Assembly: GCA_965203635.1 (NCBI GenBank)
Contig: OZ241903.1
Span: forward strand, 558,001-622,000
DNA length: 64,000 nt
Reading direction: 5' to 3'
Source: Aldehydirespirator sp965203635
GTDB lineage: Bacteria > Actinomycetota > Acidimicrobiia > Acidimicrobiales > Aldehydirespiratoraceae
Shown here one piece after another: positions 41,578-50,697 of this stretch (within the stretch, counting starts at the first letter, position 1; every line of letters begins with the position of its first letter). The position numbers and the translations under genes are program-made. The notes below the pieces were generated by a model. The model was not told where the DNA came from. It worked only from the letters and a program-made list of their open reading frames with translations, and made no database searches.

Positions 41578-43247
41578 TAGCCGGCTCCCTCGTCGTGGTC
41601 GTCACCATCGTGATGGCCGTCACCGTCGTGGTCGTCACCGTCGTGGTCGTCACCGTTATGGTCGGCCTCGTCCATCGACCTGGCCAGATCGTCGAGGCTC
41701 ACCGAAGGATGCACGTCGGCGACGGGCTCCGCGAAGCCCGCCACATTGTCCTCCACATGAGCGATGATGGCGTCCACAGCCGGCTCGATCCGCTCGATCA
41801 CCGGCTTGGGATAGACGCCCATGAACACGATGGCCGCGATGAACGGCACCATCACCAGGCCCTCGCGCCAGCGCAGGTCCGGCGTCTCGGCGTTGGCGCC
41901 GGAGGCCGGGCCGTGGAACACCCGCTGGTAGGCCCACAGCAGGTAGACCGCGGCCAGGATCACACCCGCGGCCGCGACCACTGCCCACCAGCGGTGGGCG
42001 TTGAATGCGCCCAGCAGCACCAGCAGCTCTCCCACGAACCCGTTGAGGCCCGGCAGCCCGACCGACGAGAGCATCACCACCATGAACACCGCGGCCAGCA
42101 GCGGAGCCGGCTTCTGCAACCCGCCGAGTTCGGAGATCTCGCGGGTGTGGCGGCGCTCGTAGATCATGCCCACCAACAGGAACAGCGCCCCGGTGGACAC
42201 TCCGTGGTTGACCATCTGCAGCACGCCGCCGGTGAGACCCTCGGTGTTGAGCGCGAAGGTGCCGATCACGATGAAGCCGAGGTGGGCCACGGATGAGTAG
42301 GCCACCAGCCGCTTGAGGTCACGCTGCATGGCCGCGGCGATGGCGCCGTAGATGATGCCGATCACGCCGAGCGTGACCATCAGCGGCGCGAAGTAGACCG
42401 ACGCCTCCGGGAACAGGTACAGCCCGAAGCGCACCAGGCCGTAGGTGCCGAGCTTCAGCATGACCGCGGCCAGGATCACCGAGCCCGCGGTGGGCGCGTT
42501 GGTGTGGGCGTCGGGGAGCCAGGTATGCACCGGGAACAGCGGCACCTTCACTGCGAAGGCCAGGGCGAAGGCCAGGAACAGCCAGCGGGCCGTGTTGGTG
42601 GCCAGAAGCTGATCGGTGGCGATAGTCACCAGATCGAAGGTGACATCACCGCCACTGCCGGAGGAGTGCAGGAACGCCAGAGCCACGATGGCCACCAGCA
42701 TCAGGGCCGAGCCGAACATGGTGAACAGGAAGAACTTGATGGCCGCGTAGGCCCTCCGCCCGTGGCCCCAACCGCCGATCAGGAAGTACATGGGCACCAG
42801 CACGATCTCGAAGAAGACGAAGAACATGACCAGGTCGAGGGCCACGAACGTGCCCAGGCAGCCCGCCTCCAGCACCAGCATCCAGGCGTAGTAGGGCTTG
42901 GGCGAGTGCTCGGCGTCCACGCCGACGATGGCCAGCGGGAAGATGAGAGCGGTCATCACCACCAGGAACAGCGACAACCCGTCCACGCCGACCTGCCACG
43001 AGATGCCCCAGCCCGAGATCCACTCGTACTGCTGCCAGAACTGGAATACGGCCGCCGCGCCGGCGTCGAACTCGGCGAGCACCCACACCGCCAGTACCGC
43101 GGACACCGTCGAGGCCACCAGGGCGACCGGCTTGAACAGGTCTGGTCTGGTACGGGGCATCGCCAGCAGCACCAGGGCCCCTGCCACCGGGACCAGCACC
43201 AGCACGGTCAGAGCGGCCGGGAAGGACGTTGAAGCGAGCGCGCCCAT
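41577..43247 (-). CDS. nuoM: NADH-quinone oxidoreductase subunit M with His/Asp-rich tail (second operon)
   Basis: A 556-residue NuoM: FFVFFEIVLVPMYFLIGGWG, AIKFFLFTMFGSALML, KVPLFPVHTWLPDAHTNAPT, RDLKRLVAYSSVAHLGFIVI. The last 30 residues are an almost pure Asp/His/Gly tail (NGDDHDGDDHDGDG...) encoded by imperfect 15-base repeats at about 41594-41660. The first-operon NuoM (515) lacks it. The tail could bind metal ions or be a neutral repeat expansion. Confidence 0.95.
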   Translation of the reverse strand: MGALASTSFPAALTVLVLVPVAGALVLLAMPRTRPDLFKPVALVASTVSAVLAVWVLAEFDAGAAAVFQFWQQYEWISGWGISWQVGVDGLSLFLVVMTALIFPLAIVGVDAEHSPKPYYAWMLVLEAGCLGTFVALDLVMFFVFFEIVLVPMYFLIGGWGHGRRAYAAIKFFLFTMFGSALMLVAIVALAFLHSSGSGGDVTFDLVTIATDQLLATNTARWLFLAFALAFAVKVPLFPVHTWLPDAHTNAPTAGSVILAAVMLKLGTYGLVRFGLYLFPEASVYFAPLMVTLGVIGIIYGAIAAAMQRDLKRLVAYSSVAHLGFIVIGTFALNTEGLTGGVLQMVNHGVSTGALFLLVGMIYERRHTREISELGGLQKPAPLLAAVFMVVMLSSVGLPGLNGFVGELLVLLGAFNAHRWWAVVAAAGVILAAVYLLWAYQRVFHGPASGANAETPDLRWREGLVMVPFIAAIVFMGVYPKPVIERIEPAVDAIIAHVEDNVAGFAEPVADVHPSVSLDDLARSMDEADHNGDDHDGDDHDGDGHHDGDDHDEGAG

Positions 43248-45125
43248 CTAGAAGCTCGTCCTGGCGAGGAACCAGACCAGCAGCGCGACGGCTCCGGCCG
43301 CGGTCAGCAGTGCGTACGACCGAACGAAGCCCGATTGCACCCTCCGCAACAGGGCGCCGCCGGCCCGCACCGAGCGGCCCACGCCGTCCACCGCGCCGTC
43401 CACCACGTTGGCGTCGAAGGCGGCGACCCCCTCGAAGGCCCTCCGCCCCGGCCCGCCCACGAAGCGCGTCCACGCCTCGTCGACGTAGAAGGCCCGGGCC
43501 GCGGCAGGCAACTCCACCCGGCTGGCCGGCAGCCGGTGCTGCAGGTACACCGCCGCCGCACCCGCGATCCCGACCGCCGCGCCGGCCATCGACACCAGCG
43601 CCAGCAGCCACTGGGCCCCGCCGCCCAGGCTCAGGTGGGCCTCGTTGCCGAACAGCGAAGGCTCCAGCCACGATCCCAGGAAGTGAAGGTCCTTGGTGAA
43701 CGGCAGGTTGAGCCCCCCGGCCACCGCCGCCGCGCCGGCCAGCACCACCAGCGGCGCCGTCATCAGCCGAGACGGCTCATGGGGGTGGGCGTCGTCGCCG
43801 TGGCGAGCCTCGCCGTAGAACGTCATGAACACCAGCCGGCTCATGTAGAAGGCGGTCAGCACCGCGGTGACGATCCCCACCACCCACAGCGCCGGGCTGG
43901 CATCCCACGCATAGGCCAGGATCTCGTCCTTGGACCAGAACCCCGCGAAAGGCGGCACCCCGGCGATGGCCAGCCAACCCACGATGAACGTGACCGCGGT
44001 GACCGGCATGGCGGCCCGCAACGCGCCGTAGCGGCGCATGTCCTGGTCGCCGTCGAGGGCGTGGATGACCGAGCCGGACCCCAGGAACAGCAGCGCCTTG
44101 AAGAAGGCGTGGGTGACCATGTGGAAGATGGCGGCCACATAGGCGCCCGTGCCCACGGCGAGCATCATGTAGCCGAGCTGGCTGATCGTCGAGTAGGCCA
44201 GCACCTTCTTGATGTCGTTCTGGGCCATGGCCGCACCGGCCGCGAACAGGGCGGTGGCCACCCCCACCCAGGCAATGACGTCGGGCGCCCAGGCGTCGGC
44301 TACCGCGATCAGCGGGTTGACCCGCACCATCAGGTAGACGCCGGCCGTGACCATGGTGGCCGCATGGATGAGCGCCGAGACAGGGGTGGGACCGGCCATG
44401 GCGTCGGGAAGCCAGATGTAGAGGGGCAGCTGGGCCGACTTTCCGGCCGCACCCAGGAACAGCAGGATCACGATGGCGGTCGCAGTGGTGGACGACAGCG
44501 AGCCGGCCTGACCGAACAGGTCCAGGTAGCGCACCGACCCCAGCGCGCCGAAGGCCCAGAACATCGCCAGCATGAAGCCCCAGTCGCCCACCCGGTTGGT
44601 GATGAAGGCCTTCTTGCCCGCGGTGGCGTTGGCCTCGTCGGTGAACCAGAACGAGATGAGCAGGTAGGAGCACACGCCCACCCCCTCCCAGCCCAGGAAG
44701 GTGAGGGCCAGGCTGTCGCCCAATACCAGCACCAGCATCGAGAAGGCGAACAGGTTGAGATAGACGAAGAACTTCGAGAAGTCGCCGTCGCCGTGCATGT
44801 AGCCGATGGCGTAGAGGTGGATGAGGGTCCCCACACCGGTGACGAACAGCGCCATCGTCACCGACAGCGGATCGACGAGCAGGCCGGCATCGACCGAGAA
44901 GTCACCGGCCGGAACCCACTCGAACAGGGTGACGACGAAGCGGCGCTCGGCCGGGTCGCGGCCCATCAGGCTGAAGAAGACAGCCGCGGAGCACACGAAG
45001 GAGCCGGCCATGGCCAGCGTCGCCAGCCAGCCGGCCCGGGGCTCGCCGAGACGGCGGCCCAGCGCCAGCAGCACCGCGAAGCCGGCCAGCGGGAACGCGC
45101 AGATCAACCAGGCGGCCTCGAGCAT
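43248..45125 (-). CDS. nuoL: NADH-quinone oxidoreductase subunit L (second operon)
   Basis: A 625-residue NuoL: GWEGVGVCSYLLISFWFTDE, FITNRVGDWGFMLAMFW, KSAQLPLYIWLPDAMAGPTP, VSALIHAATMVTAGVYLMVR, NDIKKVLAYSTISQLGYMML, THAFFKALLFLGSGSVIHAL. The stop TAG directly abuts the nuoM ATG. The 5' junction is duplicated: the 12 codons before the start repeat the end of nuoK. Confidence 0.95.
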   Translation of the reverse strand: MLEAAWLICAFPLAGFAVLLALGRRLGEPRAGWLATLAMAGSFVCSAAVFFSLMGRDPAERRFVVTLFEWVPAGDFSVDAGLLVDPLSVTMALFVTGVGTLIHLYAIGYMHGDGDFSKFFVYLNLFAFSMLVLVLGDSLALTFLGWEGVGVCSYLLISFWFTDEANATAGKKAFITNRVGDWGFMLAMFWAFGALGSVRYLDLFGQAGSLSSTTATAIVILLFLGAAGKSAQLPLYIWLPDAMAGPTPVSALIHAATMVTAGVYLMVRVNPLIAVADAWAPDVIAWVGVATALFAAGAAMAQNDIKKVLAYSTISQLGYMMLAVGTGAYVAAIFHMVTHAFFKALLFLGSGSVIHALDGDQDMRRYGALRAAMPVTAVTFIVGWLAIAGVPPFAGFWSKDEILAYAWDASPALWVVGIVTAVLTAFYMSRLVFMTFYGEARHGDDAHPHEPSRLMTAPLVVLAGAAAVAGGLNLPFTKDLHFLGSWLEPSLFGNEAHLSLGGGAQWLLALVSMAGAAVGIAGAAAVYLQHRLPASRVELPAAARAFYVDEAWTRFVGGPGRRAFEGVAAFDANVVDGAVDGVGRSVRAGGALLRRVQSGFVRSYALLTAAGAVALLVWFLARTSF

Positions 45126-45126
45126 C

Positions 45127-45162
45127 TCAGTCCCTCAGGAGAGTCTTGGCGACCGCTCGCAT
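45127..45162 (-). other. Bridging mini-open-frame nuoK to nuoL (11 codons)
   Basis: MRAVAKTLLRD opens one base after the nuoK TGA (TGA-G-ATG) and ends TGA-G-ATG at nuoL. Its last residues LLRD mimic the NuoK end LLKG, and the DNA around both junctions is a 22-base imperfect repeat. The old nuoK/nuoL junction appears duplicated with spacing and frame kept. Confidence 0.45.
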
Positions 45163-45163
45163 C

Positions 45164-45481
45164 TCAGCCCTTCAGAAGCGAGACGTCGTCGGCGGTCGCG
45201 CCGGAGCGCCGCCGGTTGATGGCCACTACCAGTGCGAGACCGATCACCACCTCGGTGGCCGCCACCACCAGCACGAAGAACACCGCGACCTGACCACCCA
45301 CATCGTTGAGCCCGGCACCGAGCGCAACGAAGGCCACGTTCACGGCGTTGAGCATCAGCTCCACGCACATGAACATCACAAGCGGGTTGCGCCGCACCAG
45401 CAGGCCCACCCCGCCGATGGCGAAGAGCGCGACCGACAGCGCCAGGTACCAGCCCACAGAAAGCCCGGCCAGATCCATCAC
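45164..45481 (-). CDS. nuoK: NADH-quinone oxidoreductase subunit K (second operon)
   Basis: A 105-residue three-span subunit: VGLLVRRNPLVMFMCVELML, then NAVNVAFVALG with the membrane glutamate, and VAATEVVIGLALVVAINRRR. ATG overlaps the nuoJ stop. Confidence 0.95.
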   Translation of the reverse strand: MMDLAGLSVGWYLALSVALFAIGGVGLLVRRNPLVMFMCVELMLNAVNVAFVALGAGLNDVGGQVAVFFVLVVAATEVVIGLALVVAINRRRSGATADDVSLLKG

Positions 45482-46038
45482 GCCGCCTCCGCGTCGGCCG
45501 TCTCGGAGGCGTCGGAGCGGGACGCCCGGCGAGTCAGGACCACTGCGCCCACCACGGCCACGGTCAGCAGGGCCGCGGTGATCTCCACCGCGAAGGCGAA
45601 CTCGCTGAACAGCACGCGACCCATGCGCTCGATGTCGGTGGCGTCGCCGTCGAGAGCCCGGTCGCCGCCGGCGCGGCGCAGCCCGGTGAGCACGTCAGCG
45701 CCGGTGATGACCACCGTTCCCAGCACCGCGGCCAGGGCCGCACCGACAACGGCGGCCAGCGGTCGCTGCCCGAAGATGGGCTCGATTCTCAATTCCTCGG
45801 CCTTGTCGACGCCCAGCAGCATGATGACGAACAGGAAGAGGATCACGATGGCGCCGGCGTACACGACCACCTGGACCGCAGCCAGGAAGTGGGCGTCGTT
45901 CAGCACGAACAGAACGGCCACACCCACCAGCGTCTGCACCAGGAACAGGGCGGCATGCACCGGGTTGCGGCTGGCCACCACGCCGATGGCGCCGGCCAGA
46001 ATGATCGCCGCCGAAACGACGAACACCGCCTCAGCCAT
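45478..46038 (-). CDS. nuoJ: NADH-quinone oxidoreductase subunit J (second operon)
   Basis: A 186-residue five-span subunit from ATG 46038 (GGGCGGAG upstream); an ATG at 46110 would add residues that overlap nuoI and are not NuoJ-like. NPVHAALFLVQTLVGVAVLF and FLAAVQVVVYAGAIVILFLF are the family core. Overlaps nuoI by 8 bases. Confidence 0.94.
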   Translation of the reverse strand: MAEAVFVVSAAIILAGAIGVVASRNPVHAALFLVQTLVGVAVLFVLNDAHFLAAVQVVVYAGAIVILFLFVIMLLGVDKAEELRIEPIFGQRPLAAVVGAALAAVLGTVVITGADVLTGLRRAGGDRALDGDATDIERMGRVLFSEFAFAVEITAALLTVAVVGAVVLTRRASRSDASETADAEAA

Positions 46039-46672
46039 CGCTCCGCCCTTCGCCGGCCGGGGCTTCCTCATCGGCGGGCTCAGCGGAGCGCACGCCGTAG
46101 CCGAGCTCACCGGCCCAGGCCACCTCGCCCACGTAGCGGTGATCGCCGGAGGGCGAAGTGGCCCGCATCCAGCCTGAGGTCAGCGCGTCGTCGCCCTCCC
46201 GCCAGTCCTCCCACGGCATCCGGCGGGGCCGGCCGTCGTCGTCCACCAGCAGCTCGTCTTTGGTGTAGATGGCGTCGTCGCGGCCGGTGAACGAGAACTC
46301 GAACAGCTTCGACTCGGTGATGGCCTGGGTGGGGCAGGCCTCCACGCACAGATCGCAATGGATGCAACGCAGGTAGTTGATCTCGTACACGTAGCCGTAG
46401 CGCTCGCCCGGCGCGACCGGATCGTCGGGATCGTTGTCGGCGCCGCGCACGTAGATGCAGTCGGCCGGGCACACGCCCGCGCACAGCTCACAGCCGATGC
46501 ACTTCTCCATGCCGTCGTCGTAGCGGTTGAGCACGTGGCGACCGTGCAGTCGCTCCGGCTTGGGCCGCTTGACGTCCTTGGGCGAGTCGTCGAAGCCACC
46601 CCGGTAGTCGGTGGTGACCCGGGGCAGGAACAACTGGCGCAGGGTGACGGCGAAACCGTGCAGGTAACCCAT
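46031..46672 (-). CDS. nuoI: NADH-quinone oxidoreductase subunit I (second operon)
   Basis: A 213-residue 2x[4Fe-4S] subunit: CIGCELCAGVCPADCIYVRG and CIHCDLCVEACPTQAITESK. An acidic C-terminal extension of about 60 residues (AEPADEEAPAGEGRSDG) is longer than in the first-operon NuoI. ATG start. Confidence 0.95.
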   Translation of the reverse strand: MGYLHGFAVTLRQLFLPRVTTDYRGGFDDSPKDVKRPKPERLHGRHVLNRYDDGMEKCIGCELCAGVCPADCIYVRGADNDPDDPVAPGERYGYVYEINYLRCIHCDLCVEACPTQAITESKLFEFSFTGRDDAIYTKDELLVDDDGRPRRMPWEDWREGDDALTSGWMRATSPSGDHRYVGEVAWAGELGYGVRSAEPADEEAPAGEGRSDG

Positions 46673-46673
46673 G

Positions 46674-47945
46674 TCAGGCCCTCTCCTCCACCGGGTCGGA
46701 ACGTTCGTCGGAGCGGGCTGCCTCGCGGTCGCGGCTGCGGCGTCCGCTTCGCACCGCCCGGACCAGCAGAAGGGCCGCTCCGGCGAACACCAGCAGCGAC
46801 ACGATGGTGACCGCGGCCTCGCTCCAGCCCTGATCGCGGCCCACCTCCAGAGCGGCGAGGAACAGGAACCAGCCCAGCGCCACCGGTATGAGCGCTTTCC
46901 ATCCGAGGTCCATGAGCTGGTCGTAGCGGAACCGGGGCAGCGTGGCCCGCATCCACACGAAGCAGAACAGCAGCACGAACAGCTTCAGGAAGAACCAGGC
47001 CACGCCCCACGCCCAAGCGATGCCGACACCGCCCACCTCGCTCACCAGCACCGGGCCGGCCGGGCCGCCGAAGAACAGGGTGACGATGATGGCCGACATC
47101 GTGATGGTGTTCATGAACTCGGCCAGGAAGAACAGCGCGAAACGGATCGACGAGTACTCGGTGTGGAAGCCTCCCACGAGCTCCTGCTCGGCCTCGACCA
47201 GGTCGAAGGGCGGGCGGTTGAGCTCGGCCGTGCCTGCGATCATGAACACGATGAAGGGCACCAGGCCGGTGACGATCACGTTCCAGCGGGGAATGATGCC
47301 GAAGTAGCCCTCGGCCGCCTGCACAGCCACCATGTCATGGGTGGACAGGCCTCCCGTCACCAACACGATCGACGCCACCGCCAGACCCAGCGCGGCCTCG
47401 TAGCTCACCATCTGCGCCGACGCCCGCACCGACCCCAGCAGCGGGTACTTGGACCCCGACGACCACCCGGCCAGCATCACGCCGTAGACGGCGACCGAGC
47501 TCATGGCCAGGAACAGCAGGATCCCGATCGGCGGGTCGGCCACCTGAAGGTAGGTGGTGCGACCCCACCACTCGACCAGGCCACCGTTGTTGAAGTCTCC
47601 GCCGAGCGGGACGATCGCGAACGCCAGGAAGGCCGGGATGAGCGACAGGTACGGCGCCAGCTTGAACACGAACCGGTCCGACCGGTCCGGCACCAAGTCC
47701 TCCTTGAAGAAGAGCTTCGTGCCGTCGGCAAGGGTCTGCAGGATGCCGAAGGGCCCGGCGATCGTGGGCCCGAACCGCTGGTGCATCCCTCCCAGCAGCT
47801 TGCGCTCGAACCAGATCATCAGCATCACGGCCACCAGCAGGAACGCGAAGGCCACCACCGCCTTGGCCAGCGTCAGCACGACCTCGACCAGGCCGATGTC
47901 TCCCGCCAGCATGGGATCGGCGGCCAGCACGAGGGTGCCGCTCAT
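46674..47945 (-). CDS. nuoH: NADH-quinone oxidoreductase subunit H (second operon)
   Basis: A 423-residue subunit: FERKLLGGMHQRFGPTIAGP, LADGTKLFFKEDLVP, DRFVFKLAPYLS, LAGWSSGSKYPLLGSVRASA, QMVSYEAALGLAVA, NRPPFDLVEAEQELVGGFHT, then EYSSIRFALFFLAEF. The C-terminal 50 residues contain an additional hydrophobic span and an Arg-rich cytoplasmic tail (SGRRSRDREAARSDER) absent from the first-operon copy. ATG overlaps the nuoG stop. Confidence 0.95.
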   Translation of the reverse strand: MSGTLVLAADPMLAGDIGLVEVVLTLAKAVVAFAFLLVAVMLMIWFERKLLGGMHQRFGPTIAGPFGILQTLADGTKLFFKEDLVPDRSDRFVFKLAPYLSLIPAFLAFAIVPLGGDFNNGGLVEWWGRTTYLQVADPPIGILLFLAMSSVAVYGVMLAGWSSGSKYPLLGSVRASAQMVSYEAALGLAVASIVLVTGGLSTHDMVAVQAAEGYFGIIPRWNVIVTGLVPFIVFMIAGTAELNRPPFDLVEAEQELVGGFHTEYSSIRFALFFLAEFMNTITMSAIIVTLFFGGPAGPVLVSEVGGVGIAWAWGVAWFFLKLFVLLFCFVWMRATLPRFRYDQLMDLGWKALIPVALGWFLFLAALEVGRDQGWSEAAVTIVSLLVFAGAALLLVRAVRSGRRSRDREAARSDERSDPVEERA

Positions 47946-50554
47946 CGGGCCTCCACCTCGACCACCGTCACATCGGTGCCCGCGGCGATGAGAGCGTTGG
48001 CGGGCGCGCCGGGCGCCAGCCAGTGGACCCTCAGGGATCCGGCCGGCACGCCGACGTCGGCGGTCAGGTTCGCCTCGATGTGACCGAAGTCGGAGACGAC
48101 CCGAACGGCGGCACCTTCGTCCAGACCGATCGAGTCGAGGTCAGCCGGGTTGATGCGGGCGGATGCAGTTGGGGCCAGGCCTTGGCTCGACGGGCAGTGG
48201 CGCAACATTGTGCCGTCGTCGTACATCGTGCGGGTGGCCACTAGCAGGAATGACCCTTCGGGCGCTTCCTCAGGGTCCTCCCGGCCGGCGGGTCCTGTCG
48301 CAGCGTCGTCCTCCCGGCCGGCGGGTCCTGTCGCAGGCTCCGTCCGGCCGACGGGGCTTCGCCCCATTGTCGGCCGCCCGGACCTGCGCCACCCCCCGGC
48401 CTCGCCGGGGCGCGTGAGGAGCACTCCTTCGACGGGGCTCGAGTTCAGCGCCTCCTCTGTGAGCGGACTGTGGACGGCGGACACTCGGACTAGTTCGGCT
48501 CTTATGGACTCGGGGGAGTCGAGGCCCTCGGTTGAGCCTGGCTTGAGTCTTTCGGCCAGGTCGGCCGCGATCATCCAGTCGGGGCGGGACGTTCCCGGCG
48601 GGGTGACCTTGCGGCTCATGAGGCTCACGCGGCCCTCCAGGTTGGTGAAGGTGCCGTCGCATTCGGTGGGACCGGCGGCCGGAAGCACGATGTCGGCGGC
48701 CAGTGTGGCCGAGTCGTTCAGGAACAGGTCCACGGCCACCACGAGCCCCGCTCCTCGCAGGCCCCGGTAGGCGAGGTCGCGGTCGATGAAGTCGTTCAGA
48801 GGATCGGCGCCGACGAGTACGAGCACGTCGATGTCGCCGCGAGCGGCTGCCCTGAGAACGCCGGCGGCATCCAGCCCTGCGGCCGCCGGAAGCCGCGGCC
48901 AGGCCTCAACCAGGAAACCCTTGTCTTCGACGCCGTCAAGCCGCACGCGGCCGGGCAGCAGCTCCGGCGCCAGTCCTGTCTCCAGCGCGCCCATGACGTT
49001 GCCCCTCCGCAACGCGGGCAGGAAGCGCACCGACGGCAGCGCCGACAGCTCCATCGCAGCTGCGGTGACCACCTCTGCTCCCTCGGCCAGCGACGCCCGG
49101 CCCAGCACAGCGGTCACACCGCCATCGGCATCGGCGAGGCACTGTGCCGCCGCCTCCAGCTCGGACCGGTCCACGCCGGTGCTTCCGGCCTCGAACCCGT
49201 CACCGGCAGCCGCAGCTGCCAACGAACTCACCAGTTGAGCCGTGGTGCCGGGGCGGGGGCGCAGCGAATGCCGGGCCAGGTGCGACAGGCCGGTCGCGCA
49301 TGGCGTGACCTCGATCAGATTCACGCCGTCGTTGATGACGGCGTGGCGCAGCCGCAGATACAGGGTGCCCAGCTCCTCCTTGGGGTCCGGGCCGATCAGC
49401 ACCACGGTGGCGCCGGGCCGGCAGGCGTCGTCGATGGTGGCTCTGGGCAGGCCGAGGACCACTGCGGGGTCGAGGCCGTCGTCGAGCTGGGCGTCGACGT
49501 TGTCGGTGCCGATCACTCCCTTGGCCAGCTTGGCCCACATGTACTGGGCCTCGTTGTTGAGCCGGGCACCACCCAGCACGGCCACACGCTCGGGCGGTAC
49601 CGCGCCCACCGCGCCGGCGATCCGGTCGAGCGCCTCTCCCCAGCCTGCCTCCCGCCACTCTGAGACCCCACTGCCTGCTGCGTCCCTCAGCATCGGCGCG
49701 GAGAGGCGCTCGGCGCTGTTGAGAGCCTCGAAGCCGAAGCGCTCCTTGTCCGTCAACCAGCCCCAGTTGACCGCGTCGGCGTCGGCACCCAGCACTCGCA
49801 GCACCCGGTTGCGCGACGCCTGCACCGCCACCCTGGCTCCCAGGCTGTCGACCCAGGCGGTGGACAGCGTCTCGGTGAGATCCCAGGGGCGGGCCTTGAA
49901 GCGGTACGGCGCCGCGGTCAGTGCGCCCACCGGGCAGATCTGAACGGTGTTACCCGAGAAGTACGAGGCGAAAGGCTCATCGGGGAATGTGTTGACCTCA
50001 GTGTGATTGCCGCGGCCCATGAAGTGGATGAGGGCGTCGCCGGCCACCTCGTCGGCGAAGCGGGTGCAGCGGTCGCAGAGGATGCAGCGCTCCCTGTCGA
50101 GGTAGACGGTCTCGCTGATGGCGATGGGCTTGGCGAAGTGACGCTTCTCCTCCACGAAGCGGGTCTCCCCCGGCCCGTAGGCCATGGTCTGATCCTGCAG
50201 GGGGCACTCGCCGCCCTTGTCGCATACCGGGCAGTCGAGCGGGTGGTTGATGAGCAGGAACTCGAGCACGCCGTCCTGAGCCTTCTTGGTGACCTCCGAT
50301 TCGGTTGACACCTTCATGCCCTCCGACACCGGCACCATGCATGAGGGCTGCAGGGCGAAGCCTCGCCCGGTGTCCACCTCCACCAGGCACATGCGGCACA
50401 TGCCCACCGGGCTCATCCGCGAGTGGTAGCAGAACCTTGGGATGTAGGTGCCGCTGCGCTCGCAGGCCGCGATCAGCATCTCGCCGGGGCGCGCTTCCAC
50501 CGCGGCGCCGTCCACCGTGATCTCCACGGTCGTCTCGGGCTCGGTCGCAGTCAC
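47942..50554 (-). CDS. nuoG: NADH-quinone oxidoreductase subunit G (second operon)
   Basis: An 870-residue peripheral-arm subunit from GTG 50554. The N-terminal clusters are CERSGTYIPRFCYHSRMSPV, then GMCRMCLVEV ([2Fe-2S] N1b), HPLDCPVCDKGGECPLQ (His-Cys3 [4Fe-4S] N5) and CILCDRCTRFADEV with QICPVGALT (N4). The rest is a molybdopterin-oxidoreductase-like domain without cofactor. Residues about 728-760 are a repeat-derived insert with two copies of ATGPAGRED. It receives electrons from NuoF/NuoE. The stop overlaps nuoH. Confidence 0.95.
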   Translation of the reverse strand: MTATEPETTVEITVDGAAVEARPGEMLIAACERSGTYIPRFCYHSRMSPVGMCRMCLVEVDTGRGFALQPSCMVPVSEGMKVSTESEVTKKAQDGVLEFLLINHPLDCPVCDKGGECPLQDQTMAYGPGETRFVEEKRHFAKPIAISETVYLDRERCILCDRCTRFADEVAGDALIHFMGRGNHTEVNTFPDEPFASYFSGNTVQICPVGALTAAPYRFKARPWDLTETLSTAWVDSLGARVAVQASRNRVLRVLGADADAVNWGWLTDKERFGFEALNSAERLSAPMLRDAAGSGVSEWREAGWGEALDRIAGAVGAVPPERVAVLGGARLNNEAQYMWAKLAKGVIGTDNVDAQLDDGLDPAVVLGLPRATIDDACRPGATVVLIGPDPKEELGTLYLRLRHAVINDGVNLIEVTPCATGLSHLARHSLRPRPGTTAQLVSSLAAAAAGDGFEAGSTGVDRSELEAAAQCLADADGGVTAVLGRASLAEGAEVVTAAAMELSALPSVRFLPALRRGNVMGALETGLAPELLPGRVRLDGVEDKGFLVEAWPRLPAAAGLDAAGVLRAAARGDIDVLVLVGADPLNDFIDRDLAYRGLRGAGLVVAVDLFLNDSATLAADIVLPAAGPTECDGTFTNLEGRVSLMSRKVTPPGTSRPDWMIAADLAERLKPGSTEGLDSPESIRAELVRVSAVHSPLTEEALNSSPVEGVLLTRPGEAGGWRRSGRPTMGRSPVGRTEPATGPAGREDDAATGPAGREDPEEAPEGSFLLVATRTMYDDGTMLRHCPSSQGLAPTASARINPADLDSIGLDEGAAVRVVSDFGHIEANLTADVGVPAGSLRVHWLAPGAPANALIAAGTDVTVVEVEAR
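48275..48376 (-). repeat. Repeat-derived, in-frame insertion inside nuoG
   Basis: Two direct copies of a 29-base unit (48275-48303 and 48308-48336, spacing 33 bases = 11 codons) are followed by a hairpin CGGCCGAC...GTCGGCCG (48345-48376) with the loop core GGGGC-TTC-GCCCC. The same GGGCGAAGCCC core occurs in the hairpins at 50627-50637 and 52776-52786. Confidence 0.85.
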
Positions 50555-50697
50555 GACGCGGCCCCCGAGGTCCTGTGCGACCGGTGAGGTCGGGGGGTGG
50601 CGGCGAGTCGGGACGACCGACGAATAGGGCGAAGCCCGTGTCGGTCGGGCCGAGCTCGCCGACAGGACCCCCCGACCGGCGGGCGCGCGCGGGTCAC
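50551..50697 (-). other. Long hairpin and 48-codon bridging frame between nuoF and nuoG
   Basis: Nested perfect arms fold the gap: GGTCGGGGGGT (50588-50598)/ACCCCCCGACC (50667-50677), GGCGAG/CTCGCC (50602-50607/50655-50660), GACCGAC/GTCGGTC (50615-50621/50640-50646), and GGGC-GAA-GCCC at the tip. On the reverse strand a GTG overlapping the nuoF TGA opens an Arg-rich 48-codon frame whose TGA overlaps the nuoG GTG (GTGA at both ends). Confidence 0.55.
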
